A stretch of 18,219 bases of DNA from Bacteroidota bacterium (GTDB lineage Bacteria > Bacteroidota > Bacteroidia > CAMBQF01), in NCBI GenBank assembly GCA_027483285.1, contig JAIXUZ010000344.1, positions 1-18,219 on the forward strand, given 5' to 3'. Positions within the stretch are counted from its first letter, which is position 1. Each line of letters begins with the position of its first letter. The notes under the pieces are model-generated. The model was not told the DNA's origin. It did not search any database and saw only the letters and a list, made by a program, of their open reading frames with translations. Position numbers and translations under genes: made by a program. This document shows positions 1 to 7,535 of the stretch, piece after piece.

Positions 1-1772
1 AAAGCATTTACTATATGGTTAAAACCCGCTCGGGCTGCGGGGGGATAATTTATTCTCCGCCATTAGACACCCTGCAAAGCATTTACCTGAATGTAACCGA
101 CCCAAACAATGGCATAGTAGGCCAACTAGACTGGAACCCGCTTTCAACTCCTCCACCGCCAACATCAGCAGGCACGTACAGCGTGTTTAAAGACTTTCCT
201 TTAGGTACATGGAACCAGATAGGCACAACACCAACAACGGCATATAGCGACCCTTTAAACGTATGTTCAGACAGTATTTATTACCGTGTAGAGGTGGGCG
301 ATGCTTCAGGATGTACGTCATCGTCTAACATTGATGGGGAGCTGTTCCAAAACATTACACCACCTGCAGCGGGGGTAATAGATACCGTCTCGATAGATGC
401 TAACGGCAATGCGGTTATCGGCTGGCAACCGGGCCCCGATAGCGATGTAGCAGGCTACATAATTTACCAAAATATTGGCGGCAACTGGGTGCCTATTGAT
501 ACCGTGCAAGGTTATAATAACACTAGCTATACCAACCCAAACTCTGCTGCCGATGCGGGTATTGAGCAATACGCCATTGCCCCGTTTGATAGCTGCGGTG
601 GGTATGGAACCTATGGCCAAGCGCACCAAACCATTTATTTGCAGGCCAGTGTAGATGCCTGCACCGGGCAGGGCTTGTTAAACTGGAACAGCTACCTGAA
701 CATGCAACCTGCCTTAGCTAACTACACCGTATATGTTAGTCAGAATAACGGGGCCTATACCCTGGCGGGGAGTGTTAACGCGCCCGCTACTACTTTTGCC
801 GCGCAGGCATTGCAGCCGGGTGTTACCTATTGCTACTATGTGCAGGCAGCCGATGCGGGGAGTACTGTCTCATCATCATCAAGCATAGCGTGTGTTACTA
901 CCGATTCTATCCAGGCACCCCAATATCTGTACCTAAACCGTGCAACGGTGCTGCCTAACAAATCTGCGTATGTGTCGGCGTTGGTAGATACTATGGCATC
1001 CATATCAGCCTACAATCTGTATAGAGCAGAGTCAGGTGCTCCGTTTAGCATGGTAACATCGTTGGTGCGCTTGCCGGGTTCAGAGTTTGTTACCTATACC
1101 GATAATGCGGTGGAGACGTATTCTACCAGCTACTACTACCATGTAAGGGCGGTAGATAAATGCGGTATAGAGTCGCTGATATCAAACCCCGGGCGGACAA
1201 TTTTACTGGAGGGCGATGCTAACCCCGACCTTACCAACAGCCTGCAATGGAACCCTTACCAGCTATGGGATGCCAGCGTAAACCGTTATGAGCTTTATCG
1301 CAAAATAGATGCGCAGCCTAACTATACCTTACTGGCTACATTGCCCCCAAGCCCTGTGCTTACTTATGTTGATAATGTAGAAAACCAAACCACGGGCAAT
1401 GGCCTGTTTTGTTACTATGTAGAGGCTATTGAAAACAACGGCAACCAATATGGGCTAAAAGATACCAGCCGCTCTAACATACTATGCCTGCAACAGCTGG
1501 AAACGGTGTACCTGCCTAATGCATTTACCCCCGAAGGGAGCAACCCTGTATTTGTACCCGTGGGCACATTCTTAAAAGACACGGACTACTATTTCGGTAT
1601 TTTTAACCGTTGGGGAGAGGAGATATACTCAACAGCCAAACCCGGCGAAGGATGGGACGGCACCTACAAAGGCGTGTATTGCCAGCAAGATGTGTATGCT
1701 TACATCCTTCGCTACAAAACCAACACCGGCAAAGACGCGAAGAAGCTGGGAGGGGTGTTGTTGTTGAGGTAA
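1..1772 (+). CDS. Secreted Fn3-like protein with T9SS type B (gliding motility-associated) C-terminal domain, 5'-partial
   Basis: The reading frame is open to the left edge of the window, so the ATG at 15 is probably internal and the N-terminus and signal peptide are missing. The visible 585 residues hold about four beta-sandwich repeats resembling fibronectin type III (roughly residues 110-205, 206-300, 300-395 and 400-495), with recurring 'Y.VY/LYR' and 'Y.D....TYYY.V.A.D.CG' patterns. The last 88 residues (from about 498) match the gliding motility-associated C-terminal domain, with PNAFTP, a NRWGE motif, GWDG and a terminal GGVLLLR. In Bacteroidota this domain directs export by the type IX secretion system and attachment to, or release from, the cell surface. 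The native role is likely a surface or secreted adhesin-like protein; no catalytic domain is visible in this part. It converges on the DUF1295 gene across a phased-repeat element. Confidence 0.85.
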   Translation, partial: SIYYMVKTRSGCGGIIYSPPLDTLQSIYLNVTDPNNGIVGQLDWNPLSTPPPPTSAGTYSVFKDFPLGTWNQIGTTPTTAYSDPLNVCSDSIYYRVEVGDASGCTSSSNIDGELFQNITPPAAGVIDTVSIDANGNAVIGWQPGPDSDVAGYIIYQNIGGNWVPIDTVQGYNNTSYTNPNSAADAGIEQYAIAPFDSCGGYGTYGQAHQTIYLQASVDACTGQGLLNWNSYLNMQPALANYTVYVSQNNGAYTLAGSVNAPATTFAAQALQPGVTYCYYVQAADAGSTVSSSSSIACVTTDSIQAPQYLYLNRATVLPNKSAYVSALVDTMASISAYNLYRAESGAPFSMVTSLVRLPGSEFVTYTDNAVETYSTSYYYHVRAVDKCGIESLISNPGRTILLEGDANPDLTNSLQWNPYQLWDASVNRYELYRKIDAQPNYTLLATLPPSPVLTYVDNVENQTTGNGLFCYYVEAIENNGNQYGLKDTSRSNILCLQQLETVYLPNAFTPEGSNPVFVPVGTFLKDTDYYFGIFNRWGEEIYSTAKPGEGWDGTYKGVYCQQDVYAYILRYKTNTGKDAKKLGGVLLLR

Positions 1773-1776
1773 TCAA

Positions 1777-1851
1777 TTAAAAAATTAAAGAGATAAAAAG
1801 ATAAAGAATTGAAAAGCAGCTTTTAGTTTTTCGCTTTTAACTTTTAGTTTT
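1777..1851. repeat. Head-to-head phased short-repeat element (5 octads + 5 heptads)
   Basis: On the + strand, 1777-1816 divides into five 8-nt units: TTAAAAAA, TTAAAGAG, ATAAAAAG, ATAAAGAA, TTGAAAAG. On the - strand, 1851-1817 divides into five 7-nt units of form AAANNNA/G: AAAACTA, AAAGTTA, AAAGCGA, AAAACTA, AAAGCTG. The two arrays abut exactly and point toward each other. The heptad array runs into the last codons of the DUF1295 gene and supplies its TAA stop (1837-1839). The element lies between two convergent genes, so a role as a 3'-end or termination structure is possible, but this is inference. Low complexity makes the octad half less certain than the heptad half. Confidence 0.6.
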
Positions 1852-2694
1852 CCACGGAATAAACGCGGAGGTTTGCTTTTTATATTCCTGGTATTCGGGC
1901 ATATCGTCGTACTTCTTTTCTAACATAGGTATGCCTGATACTTTCAGCAATAAGAATGTGATTATAGCGGGAGAAATAAACGCTAAATACCCATACTGCA
2001 CAGGCAATGCCACTAATGCTATGCCCCACCAAATAAGGCACTCGCCAAAGTAGTTTGGGTGCCGCGTATATTTCCACAGGCCATATTTCATCACCTTGCC
2101 TTTGTTCTTTGGGTCTTTCTTAAAAAAATAGTTTTGCTGGTCACCTACGGCCTCAAAAAACAAGCCGATAAAGAATATAGCAGCACCAATATAGTCGGTA
2201 ATACCTAAGCCAAAATAAGATTGAATATTAGCATAGGGTTCTGCGCTATAAATGGTGGTACCGCCTTCTGTTTCTATTGCTGCTAAAATATCAAAGTTGC
2301 TGTTCAGCACCAGTATAATGGGCAACGCTATTATCAGCATAAAAAAGCCTTGCAGCATAAACACCTGCAAAAAGCTTCGCGGTATTACCCATTTGCCCCA
2401 CTCTTTGCGCCATTGCGCATAACGGAAATCTTCAGGCTTGCCGTAGTTACGGAAGAACAAGAATACTGCCAGCCTGAAGCCCCATAAAAGTGTAAGTGCG
2501 GTAATAAGCACCTGCCTGTCGTTACTACCATAGCTGGGCAGCAGCATAATAGCCAGCATACAAAACCCCAGGCCCCAGCCAATGTCTACAAGCCCGTTGT
2601 TTTTAAGTGCCGTAGCGATAATAAAAAAGCAGCACATATAGGTAAAAACAAGCACCGCGGGGTACTCATAAATATAAAGTAAATCGTGTAGCAT
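1837..2694 (-). CDS. DUF1295 / steroid 5-alpha-reductase-like membrane protein
   Basis: This 285-residue polytopic membrane protein has hydrophobic segments at about residues 10-30, 40-55, 62-82, 108-132, 165-185 and 219-252. The hallmark is K-Y-T-RHPNYFGE (RHPNYFGE at 211-218) followed by a hydrophobic 'IWWGIAL' stretch. This is the conserved C-terminal motif of the DUF1295 / 3-oxo-5-alpha-steroid 4-dehydrogenase C-terminal family, which also resembles ICMT-type methyltransferases and sterol reductases. Bacterial members are poorly characterised, so the substrate is unknown; an NADPH-dependent reductase on a lipid-like substrate is a family-based guess. It is the last gene of a - strand series, 75 bp after aroC. 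Its final residues KTKS and stop lie inside the 1777-1851 repeat, so the C-terminal tail may be repeat-derived. Confidence 0.85.
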   Translation of the reverse strand: MLHDLLYIYEYPAVLVFTYMCCFFIIATALKNNGLVDIGWGLGFCMLAIMLLPSYGSNDRQVLITALTLLWGFRLAVFLFFRNYGKPEDFRYAQWRKEWGKWVIPRSFLQVFMLQGFFMLIIALPIILVLNSNFDILAAIETEGGTTIYSAEPYANIQSYFGLGITDYIGAAIFFIGLFFEAVGDQQNYFFKKDPKNKGKVMKYGLWKYTRHPNYFGECLIWWGIALVALPVQYGYLAFISPAIITFLLLKVSGIPMLEKKYDDMPEYQEYKKQTSAFIPWKTKS

Positions 2695-2738
2695 AGGGTT
2701 GAATATACAATTAAATTAACTGCCCCGCTTTATTGTTC

Positions 2739-2780
2739 TGATTTTGGTGATTACCAGCCTGAATACCGACTACTGAATAC
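2739..2780 (-). repeat. Short 7-nt phased run overlapping the aroC stop
   Basis: Read on the - strand from 2780, the sequence divides into GTATTCA, GTAGTCG, GTATTCA and then the weaker units GGCTGGT, AATCACC, AAAATCA. Two heptads are identical and a third matches at five of seven positions. The TAG stop of aroC (2770-2772) lies inside the second heptad. It resembles the phased arrays at 1777-1851 and 11111-11183, but is shorter, one-sided and could be chance. Confidence 0.35.
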
Positions 2781-3843
2781 TCTTATACCGCAACAAATGG
2801 TCTACCAGCGTTAGGGCTGCCATAGCCTCGACAATAGGCACAGCGCGGGGTACTACGCAAGGGTCGTGGCGGCCTTCGGCAGTTATGGTAGTCGCGTTGC
2901 CATCTTTATCAACCGTATCTTGCTTTTGCATAATGGTAGCCACAGGCTTAAAGGCTACGCTAAAGTAAATATCCTCGCCATTGCTTATACCACCCTGAAT
3001 ACCCCCTGAGCGATTGGTGGCTGTAATATGTTCGCTGTTGGCTACAAAGGCATCGTTATGCTGCGAGCCGCGCATAGCAGCCCCTGCAAAGCCACTACCC
3101 AGTTCAAAGCCCTTGGTGGCATTTATGCTCATAACCGCCTTGGCAAGGTCGGCGTGCAGCTTATCAAAAACAGGTTCTCCCAGGCCAACGGGTGTGCCTT
3201 TTATAATGCATGATATTACCCCGCCAACAGTATCGCCTTCTGCCCTAACCTCTTCAATAAGGCTAATCATTTTAGAGGCAGTTTCCGCATCGGGGCAACG
3301 CACTATGGTATCTTCTGTTTTACTTAAGTCTAATTCAGTATACGGTTTCTCTAGTTTGATAGTACCCACCTGACTAACATAGGCATCAACGGTACAGCCC
3401 AAATCTTTTAAAATCAATTTGGCAATTGCGCCTGCAAATACACGGCAAGCGGTTTCGCGGGCAGAAGAGCGTCCGCCTCCGCGATAGTCCCTTACGCCGT
3501 ACTTTTTATCGTAGGTATAATCAGCATGCGATGGACGGTAAGCGTCTTTAATGGCATTATAATCGGCACTGCGCTGGTCTTTGTTGGGTATGATAAAGCC
3601 AATAGGCGTTCCGGTAGTTTTACCTTCAAACACACCTGATAGGATTTGAAAAGCATCATCCTCTGCCCTACCCGTTGTTATGGCTGATTGCCCCGGCTTG
3701 CGTCGGGCCATTTCTTTAGCTATAAAATCTTCGTCGATAGCGATTAGCGGAGGGCAACCATCAATTATGCCACCAATGGCCGTGCCGTGCGACTCGCCAA
3801 AGGTTGTAAGCCTGAATAATTGTCCATAGGAATTGCCTGCCAT
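2770..3843 (-). CDS. aroC: Chorismate synthase
   Basis: The enzyme converts 5-enolpyruvylshikimate-3-phosphate to chorismate, the last common step of aromatic amino acid, folate and quinone synthesis, using reduced FMN in the cytoplasm. The 357-residue length is normal for the family. Visible family signatures are GESHG (16-20, with the conserved His), RRKPGQS (47-53), RPSHAD (103-108), DYRGGGRSSARE (119-130), a GSGF.GA..RGS.HND block, RSGGIQGGISNGEDI, and GRHDPC...P..EAMAAL near the C-terminus (324 onward). The ATG is followed directly by the conserved N-terminus AGNSYGQLFRLTTFGESHG, so the start is secure. Only 6 bp separate it from the stop of the upstream membrane-protein gene, so it is probably co-transcribed with it; no functional link between the two is apparent. 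Confidence 0.98.
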   Translation of the reverse strand: MAGNSYGQLFRLTTFGESHGTAIGGIIDGCPPLIAIDEDFIAKEMARRKPGQSAITTGRAEDDAFQILSGVFEGKTTGTPIGFIIPNKDQRSADYNAIKDAYRPSHADYTYDKKYGVRDYRGGGRSSARETACRVFAGAIAKLILKDLGCTVDAYVSQVGTIKLEKPYTELDLSKTEDTIVRCPDAETASKMISLIEEVRAEGDTVGGVISCIIKGTPVGLGEPVFDKLHADLAKAVMSINATKGFELGSGFAGAAMRGSQHNDAFVANSEHITATNRSGGIQGGISNGEDIYFSVAFKPVATIMQKQDTVDKDGNATTITAEGRHDPCVVPRAVPIVEAMAALTLVDHLLRYKSIQ

Positions 3844-3849
3844 TACACG

Positions 3850-5217
3850 TTATTTGCTCTTCTCCAACGCCACATTAAAATTAAGCCCCATACCTGTGCG
3901 CAGTTGCTGGTTTATCGCCCTGTTGGTATCAGCCGTCACCTCAGCCGAATGTAAAAAGCCCGGGTCGGGAAGCGGGGCCAGGTACAACACCTTTTCCCTG
4001 TCTTCTTCTTTATACATGTTCAGCAATTTCTCCCTGCTTTTTAGCGTTTTAGCATAAACAGGCTCAATACTTAAATGTTTGAAAAATATGTAACCAGTAC
4101 CCAGCACTATGCATGATATAGCAACTATGCCTGCAATTTCAATAAACTTTGATTTGCCAATAGCTATACCAGTGTATATACCCCCTGCGGCAATGAACAC
4201 CGCTGTGGCAAAAAATATAGCCCCTTGCACCCTTTGGGGAGGTATGCCGCCTAAAGTGTAGGCAGCGGGAAATAATATAGCAAACCAGATAAGCATAAGC
4301 AACATAGCACCCGCAAGAAGGTATAACCAGTTGAGCTTTGCAAAAGGCTTATGGTTAATACTTATCTGGCTGCCTATAAATACCCAGCAGGCAAAAAATG
4401 CTGCCAACGTACCAAAAAACACCGGGCCATGTTGCACAAAAAGGTTCATTACAGCATGCACCATATTTACCACCGCTACGCGGCCCGAAGCAGGAGGAAG
4501 CAATGTTGCCCGGGCTTCGTTCCCCTCTGATATTACGTTGATTATAAAAGCCCCTAAAGTAACCAGCAGGGCAAAAAGGTATTTAAAAGAAAAACCTATT
4601 TTTATTATGGCCCTGTAAATTATAGCAGCCATAAACAATCCAATTACCACAATAGCAAAAGGTTCGCTGGCGGCGCCAACATAAGCAAACGACAGAGCTA
4701 TAAATATATACTCGGTTTTGCCCCTGTCCCACATTAAAAATGATACCCCAAACATGCAAAACAGCAGGTTCCACAAATACATGCTGGTAGAGTTGTACCA
4801 AAACCAAACCTCGCTCTTTTCAGGCGTTAGCATAAAAAATGAAAAGATGAAAAATATGGAAATAGCCAGTATGTAACGGCTTGATATTTTATATGGCAGG
4901 CTGGTGTTAGAAAACACCCTGAAAAACCTGTACGATGCCAATACGGCAAACCCAACGGTTATAAGTCCATACAAAAATAAAAAGCCCGGTATTTTTGAAA
5001 AGCTGAGCATAAAAAAGGTAAACCCTAATGGCAGCCAGCGCCCGCAATACGATATGTACTGGTGGTAGGTAGCATCAACCACCCCGTAGTAAAAACGCTC
5101 GTAAATAAGCTGGTAATCGTCTGAAGCAAAGTGGTTAAAAGCGTGTAAAAAAAGCCATAGCAATACAAACAATACGGCTGAAACAGCCAAGAGCCTTTTA
5201 AATAGTGTTTGTACCAT
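3850..5217 (-). CDS. Polytopic membrane protein, possibly DUF6056/GT-C-like
   Basis: The protein has 455 residues and about ten or more hydrophobic segments. After the first membrane segment comes a non-cytoplasmic-looking loop with SDDYQ near residue 32 and a conserved-looking YCGRW stretch. This layout, with acidic residues in the first loop of a multi-spanning protein, recalls GT-C-fold glycosyltransferases and the DUF6056 family of bacterial membrane proteins. I recognise the resemblance only by pattern and cannot assign a substrate. A soluble C-terminal tail of about 70 residues ends the protein. It begins 79 bp after the beta-barrel gene and ends 6 bp before aroC, suggesting one transcript. 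It could also be an uncharacterised O-antigen- or lipid-glycosylation-related protein. Confidence 0.7.
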   Translation of the reverse strand: MVQTLFKRLLAVSAVLFVLLWLFLHAFNHFASDDYQLIYERFYYGVVDATYHQYISYCGRWLPLGFTFFMLSFSKIPGFLFLYGLITVGFAVLASYRFFRVFSNTSLPYKISSRYILAISIFFIFSFFMLTPEKSEVWFWYNSTSMYLWNLLFCMFGVSFLMWDRGKTEYIFIALSFAYVGAASEPFAIVVIGLFMAAIIYRAIIKIGFSFKYLFALLVTLGAFIINVISEGNEARATLLPPASGRVAVVNMVHAVMNLFVQHGPVFFGTLAAFFACWVFIGSQISINHKPFAKLNWLYLLAGAMLLMLIWFAILFPAAYTLGGIPPQRVQGAIFFATAVFIAAGGIYTGIAIGKSKFIEIAGIVAISCIVLGTGYIFFKHLSIEPVYAKTLKSREKLLNMYKEEDREKVLYLAPLPDPGFLHSAEVTADTNRAINQQLRTGMGLNFNVALEKSK

Positions 5218-5296
5218 GCTTATCCCTTAACTATCCGATAAAAATACAATAAAAATTAAGCCTGTAACCTGTTGCAAAAAATAATAGTATTAACAA

Positions 5297-6049
5297 CTAA
5301 ATAACAACAAACACCTTAAACTGAATGCCAAACATATGGGCAAAGCCATACAGGTTGTTATTATCGTTGTTTAGATAGGTAAGCGGGTTAATGGCTTTAT
5401 TTAAATCTCCGTAATAGCACTCCAAAAACTCGCCAAAAAAGTAAGGCTTAGCCAATACACCAAACCGCCCGGCCTTATCTAACCGGTAATGCAGTTGCAT
5501 AGATGCGCTAATGCCCAGTATAAAATTGGTGCTTATGTGTTTTAACGGCTGTTCGTAGGCATCGGTGCTATTGCTTTTACCTGATGACAATATCTCAAAA
5601 CCACCGGTAATATCGCCACCTGAATACAACGTAAACCTGTTTTTGGTAAACAAACGGGTAGAAATACCCATCGTCATAATGTAGTTGGCCACGCGAATGT
5701 TACGTTGCTCTGTATAACCAAAAATAGAATCTACCCCATAAGTATTACGCACGCGTTGCGAGTAGCCATACTCAAGCAAATAGCCTTTGCCCATACTGCC
5801 TATAGATATATCAAACCCATGACTATCAGTAATATGCGGCATCCTTCGCGCTAAATTTGGCCGTGTGTTGTTATAATTATCTATAACGGTATTAAGTACT
5901 TTATACCTTGGGATTGAAAACCCATAGCCGAAAGAGGTAAAATAGCGCTCGTGTTTAAAGGTACTGTCGGTATTGGTAGGTCCACTACCCTCCCCTGCCT
6001 TTGCTAAAAAGCTTATAAACACTAGCAAAAGGCATAAACGTGCACTCAT
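5297..6049 (-). CDS. Putative outer-membrane beta-barrel protein, function unknown
   Basis: I do not recognise a named family. The 250-residue product begins with a Sec-type signal peptide (MSARLCLLLVFISFLAKAGEGSG), with cleavage likely after AKA. The mature part has alternating hydrophobic and polar stretches rich in Tyr, Phe and Gly (for example GFEILSSG, FILGISASMQLHYRL, FGVLAKPYFFGEF) and ends in a short strand, FGIQFKVFVVI, as expected for a small outer-membrane barrel. It is the first gene of the - strand series and diverges from rpmG. A TATATTTG element 24 bp upstream of its ATG fits a Bacteroidota -7 box, giving it a promoter of its own. An alternative is a periplasmic, non-barrel protein. 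Confidence 0.7.
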   Translation of the reverse strand: MSARLCLLLVFISFLAKAGEGSGPTNTDSTFKHERYFTSFGYGFSIPRYKVLNTVIDNYNNTRPNLARRMPHITDSHGFDISIGSMGKGYLLEYGYSQRVRNTYGVDSIFGYTEQRNIRVANYIMTMGISTRLFTKNRFTLYSGGDITGGFEILSSGKSNSTDAYEQPLKHISTNFILGISASMQLHYRLDKAGRFGVLAKPYFFGEFLECYYGDLNKAINPLTYLNNDNNNLYGFAHMFGIQFKVFVVI

Positions 6050-6072
6050 TTGAAAAAAATTAACCGCTACCC

Positions 6073-6080
6073 CAAATATA
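6073..6080 (-). promoter_or_regulatory. Bacteroidota -7 element (TATATTTG) for the beta-barrel gene
   Basis: The - strand reads TATATTTG, an exact match to the TAnnTTTG -7 consensus of Bacteroidota sigma-ABfr promoters, ending 23 bp before the ATG at 6049. I see no clear -33 TTG-type element at the expected distance. Confidence 0.5.
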
Positions 6081-6094
6081 TTAATAAAAAGTAT

Positions 6095-6102
6095 TATCTT
6101 TG
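6095..6102 (+). promoter_or_regulatory. Bacteroidota -7 element (TATCTTTG) for rpmG-DUF4295-ftsY
   Basis: TATCTTTG matches TAnnTTTG exactly and is followed by GCCGTCC, a context often seen before Bacteroidota ribosomal-protein genes. It lies 23 bp upstream of the rpmG ATG, giving a leader of roughly 15-20 nt. No convincing -33 element is visible. It overlaps the divergent promoter region of the beta-barrel gene. Confidence 0.6.
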
Positions 6103-6125
6103 CCGTCCTTTTAACAAAAAGAGTT

Positions 6126-6308
6126 ATGGCTAAAAAAGGTAATCGCGTTCAGGTAATTTTAGAGTGCACTGAGCATAAAGCGTCTGGTGTTCCGGGTACA
6201 TCTCGTTACATCACTACTAAAAACAAAAAGAACACTTCGGAGCGTATCGAGTTGAAGAAATACAATTCAATACTTAAGAAGGTAACCGTTCATAAAGAAA
6301 TTAAGTAA
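6126..6308 (+). CDS. rpmG: Large ribosomal subunit protein bL33
   Basis: The 60-residue basic protein begins MAKKGNRVQVILECTEHK and contains the L33 signature of TSRYITTKNKKNT followed by ERIELKKYNSILKKVTVHKE. bL33 is a small protein of the 50S subunit near the E site. The zinc-binding Cys pairs of the C+ form are absent; only one Cys (in LECTEH) is present, so this is a C- type. The ATG follows AACAAAAAGAGTT with no strong Shine-Dalgarno sequence, which is normal in Bacteroidota. It leads a + strand operon with DUF4295 (20 bp downstream) and ftsY, under the TATCTTTG promoter. In many Bacteroidota rpmB lies directly upstream; here that place is taken by a divergent gene. Confidence 0.97.
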   Translation: MAKKGNRVQVILECTEHKASGVPGTSRYITTKNKKNTSERIELKKYNSILKKVTVHKEIK

Positions 6309-6328
6309 CCCCTAAGTACTAGAGCAAG

Positions 6329-6484
6329 ATGGCTAAGAAAGTAGTTGCTACATTAAAATCAGGTGCCGGTAAATCATTTACCAAGGTTATCAAAATGGTT
6401 AAGTCGCCTAAAACAGGTGCTTACACCTTTAAAGAAGAGGTTGTGCATAACGACCACGTTAAAGACTTTTTAAGCGATAAGTAA
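6329..6484 (+). CDS. DUF4295 family small basic protein
   Basis: This short gene encodes 51 residues, starting MAKKVVATLKSGAGKSFTKV and ending in FLSDK. It is rich in Lys, and the position between rpmG and ftsY is the usual one for DUF4295, a family restricted to Bacteroidota. Small size, positive charge and linkage to bL33 suggest a ribosome-associated protein. I recall that a Bacteroidota-specific ribosomal protein named bL38 was reported from a Flavobacterium ribosome structure and may be this family, but I cannot verify that here. The start is chosen because the MAKK N-terminus is typical and the gap to rpmG is only 20 bp. A strong hairpin follows 24 bp after the stop. Confidence 0.9.
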   Translation: MAKKVVATLKSGAGKSFTKVIKMVKSPKTGAYTFKEEVVHNDHVKDFLSDK

Positions 6485-6508
6485 CCTACTTATTGTGATG
6501 ATACTGGC

Positions 6509-6538
6509 AAAGCTTCTTTCGGGTACGAAAGAAGCTTT
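6509..6538 (+). other. Perfect 13-bp hairpin between DUF4295 and ftsY
   Basis: AAAGCTTCTTTCG (6509-6521) and CGAAAGAAGCTTT (6526-6538) are exact reverse complements with a GGTA loop. No T-run of five or more follows; the next bases are CGCTGTTTAATAAAAC. It lies 26 bp before the ftsY ATG. It could be a weak terminator/attenuator that separates high ribosomal-protein output from ftsY, or an RNA-processing or 3'-stabilising structure. Which one cannot be decided from sequence. Confidence 0.65.
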
Positions 6539-6564
6539 CGCTGTTTAATAAAACTTAGCTAGAC

Positions 6565-7527
6565 ATGGCTTTTTTCGGTTTATTCTCTAAAGACAAAAAA
6601 GAGAGCCTCGACCAGGGCCTCACCAAAACCAAGCAGGGTGTATTCTCCAAGCTTGCCTCAGCCATCGTTGGCAAATCTAAAGTCGACGAGGACGTACTGG
6701 ACAACCTGGAAGAGATACTCCTATCTGCCGATGTGGGTGTAGAAACCACAATCAAAATCATTCGCCGCATAGAAGAACGTGCCGCCCGCGATAAGTTTGT
6801 AACCACCGCAGACCTTAACCGCCTGTTGCGCGAAGAGATTAGCGCGCTGATGGAAGAAAACCGCACCGTAGGCAACGACACCGAATACACAGTACCCGAA
6901 GGCAAAAAGCCTTATGTTATAATGGTTGTAGGCGTTAACGGGGTGGGCAAAACCACCACCATTGGCAAACTATCGTACCAGTTTAGCAAAATTGGCAAAA
7001 AGGTTATGCTGGGCGCTGCCGATACCTTCCGCGCTGCAGCCGTAGACCAGCTTAAAATATGGAGCCAGCGCACCAATGTGCCTATTGTAGACCAGGGCAT
7101 GGGTGCCGACCCGGCATCGGTTGCTTTTGAAGCCGTTACCCAGGCCGTAGCTGCCGATGTGGATGTGTGTATTATAGATACCGCAGGCCGCCTGCACAAC
7201 AAAATAAACCTGATGAACGAGCTTAGCAAGATTAAGCGCGTTATGCAAAAAGTTATTCCCGATGCGCCGCACGAAGTGTTGTTGGTGCTTGATGCTTCTA
7301 CAGGGCAAAATGCCGTAGAACAGGCCAAACAGTTTATGGCCGCTACCGATATTACCGCTATTGCCCTTACCAAGTTAGACGGCACTGCCAAAGGTGGTGT
7401 TGTTATCGGCATATCCGACCAACTGAAAATACCGGTTAAATACATTGGCGTAGGCGAAAAAATGGAAGACCTGCAGGTGTTTAACAAATATGAGTTTGTT
7501 GATAGCCTATTTGGGGAGGAGAAATAA
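6565..7527 (+). CDS. ftsY: Signal recognition particle receptor FtsY
   Basis: FtsY is the SRP-receptor GTPase that docks ribosome-nascent chain-SRP complexes at the inner membrane. The 320 residues consist of a short N-terminal amphipathic segment (MAFFGLFSKDKKESLDQGL), an N domain (about 20-100) and a G domain. Visible GTPase motifs are GVNGVGKT (123-130, P-loop), DTFRAAA (153-159), DTAGR (205-209), TKLDGTAKGG (269-278) and GVGEKMEDL (296-304). It lacks the long acidic A domain of the E. coli protein, as is common in Bacteroidota, so membrane contact is probably made by the N-terminal helix. It follows DUF4295 after an 80-bp gap holding a hairpin. Its stop is only 8 bp from the convergent stop of the channel gene, with no terminator between. 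Confidence 0.98.
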   Translation: MAFFGLFSKDKKESLDQGLTKTKQGVFSKLASAIVGKSKVDEDVLDNLEEILLSADVGVETTIKIIRRIEERAARDKFVTTADLNRLLREEISALMEENRTVGNDTEYTVPEGKKPYVIMVVGVNGVGKTTTIGKLSYQFSKIGKKVMLGAADTFRAAAVDQLKIWSQRTNVPIVDQGMGADPASVAFEAVTQAVAADVDVCIIDTAGRLHNKINLMNELSKIKRVMQKVIPDAPHEVLLVLDASTGQNAVEQAKQFMAATDITAIALTKLDGTAKGGVVIGISDQLKIPVKYIGVGEKMEDLQVFNKYEFVDSLFGEEK

Positions 7528-7535
7528 TTTTTCTG

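Noticed and set aside
3014..3373. + strand open frame of 119 codons opposite aroC
   Set aside because: It is a shadow of the chorismate synthase gene with no independent support.
6912..7487. 191-codon - strand open frame opposite ftsY
   Set aside because: It mirrors the G domain of ftsY and has a shadow-like composition rich in Ser, Thr and Ile, with no recognisable domain.
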